A stretch of 16,654 nucleotides of DNA, taken from positions 1 through 16,654 of the forward strand of contig DAOUPS010000012.1 of NCBI GenBank assembly GCA_030626045.1, given 5' to 3'. The notes under the pieces were generated by a model. That model had not been told where the DNA came from. It was given only the letters and a program-made list of their open reading frames with translations, and did not search any database. This document shows positions 8,042-13,108 of this stretch, piece after piece. The translations under genes were made by a program, and so were the position numbers. Positions within the stretch are counted from its first letter, which is position 1. Every line of letters starts with the position of its first letter. Source of the DNA: a bacterium (GTDB taxonomy: Bacteria; Patescibacteriota; Minisyncoccia; Moranbacterales; DUUL01).

Positions 8042-8485
8042 AGTATTTGACAACAGTCCCAATATAAACAAAAGTAATATCGTAAGCAAGAGGCCGTAAA
8101 TAATACCGACAGCAACTTCGGAAATGCGATGGCCAACGTGTTCTTTAAGTCGAGGGTATTTATTTTGGTCAAGATTGAGTGTCTCGATGAGCATGTTCAG
8201 GTATCTGCCTTGATCGCCCAGATACATTCTTACTCTTAGCGCATCATCAATTATCACAAGAGCAAAAACAACCGATATCGCGAAAACCCCAGTATCAATT
8301 CCTTCAAAAAAACCTATTGTTGTAACCAGCGAAGCCGCGACGGCGCTGTGGAATGATGGCATATGTCCATGTGTGAGAAAATAATTCCACTTGATCCCGT
8401 TTTTAATTGAGAAGAGGATAAATTTTGTTGTTTGCGCGATGATTCCAACGATAAGTGGAATAAAAACAATTTCGAAGCCTTTCAT
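8033..8485 (-). CDS. Divergent PAP2-family (YuiD/DUF212-type) integral membrane protein
   Basis: 150-residue polytopic membrane protein. Four hydrophobic stretches are visible: FEIVFIPLIVGIIAQ, HSAVAASLVTTIGF, VFAISVVFALVIID and a C-terminal VGIIYGLLLTILLLFILGL. The motif GHMPSFHSA resembles the MPSSHT block of divergent PAP2 proteins, and DDALRVR plus LKEHVGHRISEV match the other two conserved blocks. PAP2 relatives hydrolyse or move phosphate on lipids such as undecaprenyl or phosphatidyl phosphates, but activity has not been established for this divergent branch, so a lipid-phosphate role is only an inference. The ATG at 8485 lies 42 nt from the predicted start of a near-consensus promoter at 8534-8562 and has no Shine-Dalgarno motif. 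It converges on the Mur ligase gene and diverges from the glycan-ligase gene. Confidence 0.85.
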   Translation of the reverse strand: MKGFEIVFIPLIVGIIAQTTKFILFSIKNGIKWNYFLTHGHMPSFHSAVAASLVTTIGFFEGIDTGVFAISVVFALVIIDDALRVRMYLGDQGRYLNMLIETLNLDQNKYPRLKEHVGHRISEVAVGIIYGLLLTILLLFILGLLSNTVS

Positions 8486-8533
8486 TTTATATAAGGGAAT
8501 TGTTAATTTATTACCGATTGCTCTATTGAATTA

Positions 8534-8562
8534 ATTATAAAACATTTTTATTGTCATGACAA
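8534..8562 (-). promoter_or_regulatory. Near-consensus sigma70-type promoter for the divergent-PAP2 gene
   Basis: On the minus strand: -35 TTGTCA (8562-8557), a 17-bp spacer (8556-8540) and a perfect -10 TATAAT (8539-8534). The predicted start is near 8527, giving a leader of about 42 nt. The -35 is the right half of the palindrome TTGTCATGACAA, which could be an operator. Confidence 0.7.
8551..8562. promoter_or_regulatory. 12-bp palindrome TTGTCATGACAA, possible operator
   Basis: A perfect inverted repeat covers the -35 and part of the spacer of the minus-strand promoter and ends one base before the plus-strand -35 (8564). A dimeric regulator bound here could affect both promoters. No regulator gene is nearby, and the symmetry may be chance. 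Confidence 0.35.
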
Positions 8563-8563
8563 C

Positions 8564-8592
8564 TTGAAAAATATTTTATCCGATGTTACAAT
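8564..8592 (+). promoter_or_regulatory. Sigma70-type promoter toward the O-antigen-ligase/TPR gene
   Basis: -35 TTGAAA (8564-8569), a 17-bp spacer and -10 TACAAT (8587-8592). The predicted start is near 8599, giving a leader of about 198 nt before the ATG at 8797. The -35 lies one base from the -35 of the opposite promoter, so two polymerases could not bind at once. Confidence 0.6.
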
Positions 8593-8608
8593 GCATCATT
8601 GACAGGGA

Positions 8609-8749
8609 ATGCATATAAAGACCGTTTTTAAACCAATTGCTACTCAAAAGCATCTCGAACTTTGGGATTGCCATGAACTATATTATTCAAAAGCAGCGGA
8701 GACGATAAGACAGAAAGTTAGCCATGTCGCTCGCGAGCGGCACGGCTAG
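8609..8749 (+). CDS. Possible small ORF of 46 codons in the leader of the glycan-ligase gene
   Basis: An open frame from ATG 8609 to TAG 8747-8749 would encode a basic 46-residue peptide beginning MHIKTVFKPIATQKHLELWD. It starts about 10 nt after the predicted transcription start at 8599. An AGGGA stretch directly touches the ATG and is too close for a normal ribosome site. No signal peptide, membrane segment or family is recognised. Its end overlaps the 38-nt hairpin at 8715-8752. It could be a leader peptide, a gene remnant or chance; I lean only weakly towards a real ORF. Confidence 0.25.
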   Translation: MHIKTVFKPIATQKHLELWDCHELYYSKAAETIRQKVSHVARERHG

Positions 8750-8752
8750 CTT
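8715..8752. repeat. 38-nt near-perfect inverted repeat in the leader region
   Basis: Arms aagttagccatgtcgctcg and cgagcggcacggctagctt meet with no spacer. Of 19 pairs, one is an A-C mismatch (8724/8743) and two are G-U type (8718/8749, 8727/8740). No T-run follows on the plus strand, so it does not look like an ordinary terminator. It may be a short palindromic repeat or a leader RNA structure. Confidence 0.55.
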
Positions 8753-8796
8753 GGCAACAATCCTATTCTAAAATAGTTAAGCAAATAAAATTTAAT

Positions 8797-11427
8797 ATGA
8801 AAATTCAACTTAGAGGGCCGGTTAGCGGAGGGCAAAAACAAAAATTTCCCGTAGCATCAGGGATGGGGTCTCGGTATGCAAAAGAAATAAGGCAAGGACC
8901 GTCTGTGCCGCTCGCGCCAGTGCCAGAAGCTCCAAGGAAAAGAGAAGACGACACAATGGCGATGAAAAGCATTGATGCTGTTGTTAAAATGTCGATTTAT
9001 ATCACTGTTTTTCTTTTACCGCTTTTCTTTTTCTTAAAATCTCCAAGTGTTTTAGAGCTAAGCAAGCAGGTTCTGCTTGTGATCGTTGTTGGCATCGGAT
9101 TTTTGGCTTGGGTGGGAAAAATGGCATGGATGAATGAAATTCGCTTCAAAAGGAGTTTCATTCTCATTCCGATTATAACGTTTCTGGTCGTTTTTGGCTT
9201 AAGCACGGCTTTCTCGAACTATACCGAACAAAGCTTATGGGGATATTTTGGGGGCGAAGGCAAGTCATTTATCACCACTCTCTTTCTTGTGGCTCTTTTC
9301 TTTCTTATTGTAAACGGCATAAAAACAAAAAGGGAAGCGATCAAAATTATTATAACATTTATTGCCAGTGGTTTTTTAGTCAGTTTATACGGTGTCTTAC
9401 AAATTTGGGGGGTATACGTTTTTCCGGCTGATATAACTAAAAACGCATTCTTCAATACGATCGGTTCAGTTTATATTTTTAGCGCGTATGTCGGAGCGTT
9501 GTTTTTGATGACTCTGGCGCTATTTTTAAGTGACATCTCAAAAGTATTCAAGATGGTGCTTATCATACTTTCATTCTTCTTCTTCTTTGTGTTAATGGTC
9601 ATTAACTTTAAGATCGTTTGGATCGCTCTTATTTTTTGCACGGCAGTATTGTTCGGTGTAACGATCCTCAAGGGAAACAGTTCGAGAAATCAATCTCGCG
9701 TACTGCCAATGATCTTTCTTGTATTGACGCTTTTAATGGTGTTGCGCCAGCAGCCGATCATCCGCAAAGATCTGCCGATTGAAGTGCTATTAAGCCACAA
9801 GTCATCGGCAAAAATTGCTCTGAACTCGTTTAAACATAATCCTCTTTTAGGGTCCGGACCAACAACATATACAACGGATTACCAGCTTGCCCGTCCCGAC
9901 AACCTGGGTGATTTTTGGACAATTAATTTCATTGACGGATCCAGTTATTTTATCACGGTTGTTTCAACAATGGGTATTTTGGGAACATTATCGTTTTTGT
10001 TTCTTGTCGGTTCCGGACTTGCACTTCTTCTCAAAACAATGCTTAGGCTTGTATCAGCGGATAGAAAAGATTCCGAAAACTACATTACAATAGGAGCGGG
10101 GATAGTATGGCTGTTTGCGACAATTATGATCTTCGCCTATCTCGCGAATATTACGTTTCTCCTGTTGTGGTGGTTTAGTTTTGCGCTGTTTGTGATGCTC
10201 TCACTGATTGGATCAAAAGAAGAATTAAATGAATTTATTACCACGTCGGAAACTCCAAAATCATCTTTAGCTCTTTCATTCGTTTTTGTGCTTATCATTA
10301 TTGGATTTATTGCAGCTATATATTTGCAGGGCCAAAAATATCTTGCAAGCACTCACTTTAATAAAGCACTCGCGCTTGATGCGCAAAGCGAACAGGTTGA
10401 AGATATCGCAAAAGAAATTTCTAAGGCAATTGAGCTAGATCCGAATCGTGACATATACCACCGTAATTTGTCGGTTGTACTTTTCGCGCTTGCGAACAAA
10501 AGAGTCGCAGAAAAAGGGCAAGATCTTACTCCCGAAGATTCAAATTATGTAAGCGGTATGATCAGAGAAGCGCTTGCTTCAGCTAATAGAGCTGTTACGA
10601 TCGATCCCAGTAACGCGGAAAATCATATTGCGTTGGCAAATGTTTATGAGGGTGTTTTGGTGACAATGGATGAAGCTGATGAGAAAGCAATTGAAAGTTT
10701 ACAAGAGGCAATTAAACTTGATCCGAATAATCCAATTCTATATCAGCGAATAGCAAATATTTACGTTGTATTGTCTGACGTTGAATTGTCCAATGCTCGA
10801 TCCGAGCAAAGGGTAAAAGAAGATGAAATACCGGAAGAAAGCCTCAAATATCTCGCGTTAGCGCGTGAAAATTTGTCTGATGCATTGAAATTAAGACCGG
10901 AATATGCCGCGGCCAATCTGTTATACGCGGAAATATATGAACGGGGAGGAGACATCGGAAAGGCTATCGAGAAGGAGCGGGAAAATAAAGATCTGTTTCC
11001 CCGCGTTCCGAGAATTGCGTTTCGGCTTGGCCTTCTTTACTATAAGGATAATCAGCCGGACAACGCGAAGCAAGAGTTTGAAGCGGCTATTGCACTTGAT
11101 AAAGAATATGCCAATGCCCGTTATTTTCTCGGTCTTGTACTTGATCAGCAGGGAGATAAAGAAAATGCGCTTGTGCAGTTTAAAAAAGTTTCCGAACTTA
11201 ATCCGGATAATGAAGACTTGAAAAAGATTATCACTAATTTGAAAAATAACAAGAGCGCTCTTGATGGATTTGAGCCATCAAGCTCACGATTACCTGTTGA
11301 TGAAACCAAAGTTGATCAGCCAGTCGAGCGGCAGCCCGAGATTTCTCCGGAATTTAAAAATCAGGAAATTCCAAAAGAAGCGACACCTGCGCCTGAGGAA
11401 GTAGAGAATTCTCCGCCGGCTGAATAG
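8797..11427 (+). CDS. O-antigen-ligase-like (Wzy_C type) polytopic membrane protein with C-terminal TPR repeats
   Basis: 876-residue protein. Residues ~65-500 hold about 12 transmembrane segments. The large outer loop between hydrophobic segments contains HNPLLGSGPTTY (347-358), the typical O-antigen ligase/polymerase block. A last membrane segment (LALSFVFVLIIIGFIAAIYL) leads into several TPR repeats (~516-830, for example AIESLQEAIKLDPNNPILYQ) and a Pro/Glu-rich tail (~831-876). The family joins lipid-linked glycans to lipid A or protein. CPR bacteria generally lack LPS, so a wall-polymer or protein glycan acceptor is more likely, by inference. Start: ATG 8797 has no Shine-Dalgarno motif. 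A second in-frame ATG at 8956 (M54) follows ggaaaagagaag and begins just before the first membrane segment, so the Pro/Gly/Lys-rich first 53 residues may not be translated. Confidence 0.82.
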   Translation: MKIQLRGPVSGGQKQKFPVASGMGSRYAKEIRQGPSVPLAPVPEAPRKREDDTMAMKSIDAVVKMSIYITVFLLPLFFFLKSPSVLELSKQVLLVIVVGIGFLAWVGKMAWMNEIRFKRSFILIPIITFLVVFGLSTAFSNYTEQSLWGYFGGEGKSFITTLFLVALFFLIVNGIKTKREAIKIIITFIASGFLVSLYGVLQIWGVYVFPADITKNAFFNTIGSVYIFSAYVGALFLMTLALFLSDISKVFKMVLIILSFFFFFVLMVINFKIVWIALIFCTAVLFGVTILKGNSSRNQSRVLPMIFLVLTLLMVLRQQPIIRKDLPIEVLLSHKSSAKIALNSFKHNPLLGSGPTTYTTDYQLARPDNLGDFWTINFIDGSSYFITVVSTMGILGTLSFLFLVGSGLALLLKTMLRLVSADRKDSENYITIGAGIVWLFATIMIFAYLANITFLLLWWFSFALFVMLSLIGSKEELNEFITTSETPKSSLALSFVFVLIIIGFIAAIYLQGQKYLASTHFNKALALDAQSEQVEDIAKEISKAIELDPNRDIYHRNLSVVLFALANKRVAEKGQDLTPEDSNYVSGMIREALASANRAVTIDPSNAENHIALANVYEGVLVTMDEADEKAIESLQEAIKLDPNNPILYQRIANIYVVLSDVELSNARSEQRVKEDEIPEESLKYLALARENLSDALKLRPEYAAANLLYAEIYERGGDIGKAIEKERENKDLFPRVPRIAFRLGLLYYKDNQPDNAKQEFEAAIALDKEYANARYFLGLVLDQQGDKENALVQFKKVSELNPDNEDLKKIITNLKNNKSALDGFEPSSSRLPVDETKVDQPVERQPEISPEFKNQEIPKEATPAPEEVENSPPAE

Positions 11428-11446
11428 TTTATAATTTAGTGTTCAT

Positions 11447-11476
11447 AAAAAGCGCTTTCTTTTAGAAGCGCTTTTT
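11447..11476. terminator. Intrinsic terminator between converging genes (bidirectional)
   Basis: Arms aaaaagcgctt (11447-11457) and aagcgcttttt (11466-11476) pair over 11 bp with an 8-nt loop, starting 19 bp after the O-antigen-ligase/TPR stop. The A-run on one side and T-run on the other let it act on both strands, so it can also stop transcripts coming from miaB. Confidence 0.8.
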
Positions 11477-11511
11477 GCTACCCATGGTATTAGAAAAAAT
11501 TTGAAATTTGA

Positions 11512-11583
11512 AATTTACAATTTGAATTTCACCCCGTTAAATAATCGCGGAGCGAATTTAACGGGGTGAATGAGTAAATTTAT
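11512..11583 (+). repeat. Copy 2 of the AT-rich repeat, interrupted by a 40-nt hairpin
   Basis: The core aatttacaatttgaa (11512-11526) and the tail tgaatgagtaaatttat (11567-11583) match, in order, the uninterrupted inverted copy at 13057-13089. There only one base separates core and tail; here 40 nt do. An extra aatttgaaatttgaa run precedes the core from 11498. Confidence 0.7.
11527..11570. repeat. Hairpin element with 15-bp perfect arms, inserted in repeat copy 2
   Basis: Arms ttcaccccgttaaat (11528-11542) and atttaacggggtgaa (11556-11570) are perfectly complementary. The 13-nt middle contains a further 4-bp stem (tcgc-gga-gcga). No T-run follows. It looks like a short palindromic insertion element and could also slow or stop transcription from miaB. 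Confidence 0.7.
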
Positions 11584-11714
11584 CAACTTTAATTGAAAAT
11601 TAGATCGTTGTGAAATTTTTGCTCAAAATGGACCAGCCCTTGACTGGTAAGTTATAAATTGATCATTAAAAATTCATTTCAAATTTTAAGCTTTCCCCTA
11701 TTCAAACCTCGAGA

Positions 11715-12773
11715 TCATTGCGGCAAAAAAGATCTCAATGTTTCCGCTCGTCTCTTTTTTTCCTTCCATAAAATAGGATCGCCGAGTTTTTTTGCGGATG
11801 TTCCCGGCCGAGGAGAATATTTATTGATGAAGGCTCCGGAGAAGTTCACCTGCTTGAAGACGCTAACTGTTTGTTGAAATTCTTTTTCGGTTTCGCCGGG
11901 AAACCCGACGATAACGTCAGTTGAAATGGTTGAGTTTGGAATAGCGAGTCTGATCTTTGAAATAATATTAAGATAATGTTCACAAGTATATCGGCGGCTC
12001 ATCGCTTTTAGGATCTTATCGCTTCCTGATTGCATAGGAAGATGAATATGCTTGGAAATGTTGCCATACTTTGCGATAGTATCGATCAGACCATCGGAAA
12101 AATCTTTTGGATGGGAAGTAAGAAAAGAAAAGTTCATGTCTGAAAATGGTTGAACGAGTTTTTCGAGAAGTTGAACAAATGAGATTCCATCATAACTATA
12201 GCTGTTTACATTTTGCCCCAGGAGAAGAATGTTTTTTGTGTTGTTTAATTTTGCTTTCGCGATCTCATCGGTAATACTTTTTATCGGGCGAGATCGTTCT
12301 CTTCCGCGTGCGTACGGAACAACACAATAGCTGCAAAAGTTATCGCATCCGGTCATAATTGGCACAAAGATCGAATCTTTGTGCGTGTATTGCGGTTGAA
12401 GATCGAGATAATGTGCCACATCGAGATTACTGGCTTTTTCGTCCACGCCTAATTTTTTAGAGAAGTCGAGGATACTATCAATAGGAATGAAAAAATTTAC
12501 TTTGCTCTTAAGTTTTCTTTTTATATCCTCTCTATGTGCGAGGCAGCCGGTCACGGTTATGGCAACCTTTTTATTTTTTTTACGGATATTTTGAACATGT
12601 CCATAAAGCCGATCTTCGGCGGTTTGTCTGACTCCGCAGGTGTTAATAATTATATGATCAGCATCATCAATGTTCTTCGAATATTTAAAACCACACTCTT
12701 GCATAAGAGTGTGAATTCGTTCGCTGTCAGAAAAATTCATTTGACAACCGAATGTTTTAATAAAATATTTCAT
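11715..12773 (-). CDS. miaB: tRNA-2-methylthio-N6-dimethylallyladenosine synthase (MiaB-type), without TRAM domain
   Basis: 352-residue radical-SAM methylthiotransferase, which adds a methylthio group to the modified A37 of tRNAs. The N-terminal UPF0004 domain has its three cluster-binding cysteines at 10 (FGCQMN), 46 (NTCGVR) and 77 (TGCLAHR). The radical-SAM motif is GCDNFCSYC with Cys143, Cys147 and Cys150, followed by VVPYARGRERSR. Later blocks LLGQNVNSY, HLPMQSGSDKILKAMSR, TDVIVGFPGET and NKYSPRPGTSA are typical of MiaB. The protein stops (TGA) right after EKKRRAETLRSFLPQ, where relatives continue for about 65 more residues with the RNA-binding TRAM domain. No TRAM-like sequence is visible in any frame downstream. 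The ATG at 12773 has tattggggtttt upstream, not a normal Shine-Dalgarno motif. thrS lies 335 bp upstream, with repeats between. Confidence 0.88.
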   Translation of the reverse strand: MKYFIKTFGCQMNFSDSERIHTLMQECGFKYSKNIDDADHIIINTCGVRQTAEDRLYGHVQNIRKKNKKVAITVTGCLAHREDIKRKLKSKVNFFIPIDSILDFSKKLGVDEKASNLDVAHYLDLQPQYTHKDSIFVPIMTGCDNFCSYCVVPYARGRERSRPIKSITDEIAKAKLNNTKNILLLGQNVNSYSYDGISFVQLLEKLVQPFSDMNFSFLTSHPKDFSDGLIDTIAKYGNISKHIHLPMQSGSDKILKAMSRRYTCEHYLNIISKIRLAIPNSTISTDVIVGFPGETEKEFQQTVSVFKQVNFSGAFINKYSPRPGTSAKKLGDPILWKEKKRRAETLRSFLPQ

Positions 12774-12790
12774 AAAACCCCAATACAGAT

Positions 12791-12826
12791 AAATTTACAA
12801 TTTGAAATTTACAATTTGAATTGAAT
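12791..12826 (+). repeat. Copy 3 of the AT-rich repeat, with a doubled 14-nt unit
   Basis: aaatttacaatttg occurs twice in tandem (12791-12804 and 12805-12818). The second unit continues aa-t-tgaat, as in copy 1. It lies 18 bp upstream of the miaB start. Confidence 0.6.
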
Positions 12827-12860
12827 TTTAAAATGAACCAAATTTCAAATAACAAACCCT

Positions 12861-12999
12861 TTGTCATCCTGAGCGGATTCCGCGTCTGGCGAGAGAAGTC
12901 GAACAATCCCTTTGCGGGGAATAAGCTAGATTTAATGATGTGAGACACTTCAGCGCAAAGAGATCCTTCGACTCCGTTCCACTCCGCTCAGGATGACAA
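12861..12999. repeat. 139-bp imperfect inverted repeat of the GTCATCCTGAGCG type
   Basis: The outer arms, 12861-12877 (ttgtcatcctgagcgga) and 12983-12999, pair perfectly over 17 bp. Inner arms 12897-12916 (agtcgaacaatccctttgcg) and 12954-12973 pair at 17 of 20 positions. The same theme, a GTCATCCTGAGCG arm followed by GTCGAAGGATCT, is known to me from dispersed palindromes in many bacterial genomes. It encodes no transposase and resembles a non-autonomous element. Confidence 0.75.
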
Positions 13000-13056
13000 G
13001 AAGAAAATTTATTCGTTCAATTCTTTAATAATGAAATAATTTTTTAATTAAAATTA

Positions 13057-13089
13057 ATAAATTTACTCATTCATTTCAAATTGTAAATT
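13057..13089 (-). repeat. Copy 4 of the AT-rich repeat, inverted and uninterrupted
   Basis: On the minus strand this reads core aatttacaatttgaa, one base, then tail tgaatgagtaaatttat. It is the intact counterpart of the interrupted copy at 11512-11583, so miaB is flanked by inverted copies. Confidence 0.7.
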
Positions 13090-13108
13090 CTTTCGTATTA
13101 ATGCTTGA

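Larger units (their letters stand above)
8486..8796. other. 311-bp divergent intergenic region: two promoters, a palindrome, a hairpin and a possible small ORF
   Basis: The left part (8534-8592) holds back-to-back promoters for the two flanking genes. A 12-bp perfect palindrome, TTGTCATGACAA (8551-8562), covers the minus-strand -35. The right part (8600-8796) would be a leader of about 200 nt for the plus-strand gene, with a 46-codon ORF and a 38-nt hairpin. No tRNA or known riboswitch was recognised. Confidence 0.6.
12774..13108. other. 335-bp intergenic region between thrS and miaB made largely of repeats
   Basis: From left to right it holds a doubled AT-rich core (12791-12826), a 139-bp inverted repeat (12861-12999), an AT-rich stretch (13001-13056) and an inverted copy of the AT-rich repeat (13057-13089). 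No gene, tRNA or strong promoter for miaB was recognised. TTGTAA-17 bp-TATCTG on the minus strand near miaB is a weak candidate only. Confidence 0.6.

Noticed and set aside
8599..8604. A perfect TTGACA -35 box on the plus strand
   Set aside because: No -10-like hexamer lies 16-18 bp downstream (ccgttt region); the TTGAAA/TACAAT pair upstream is better.
11634..11649. Short accag/ctggt stem in the gap after miaB
   Set aside because: Five pairs with no T-run on either strand; not convincing as a terminator or RNA gene.
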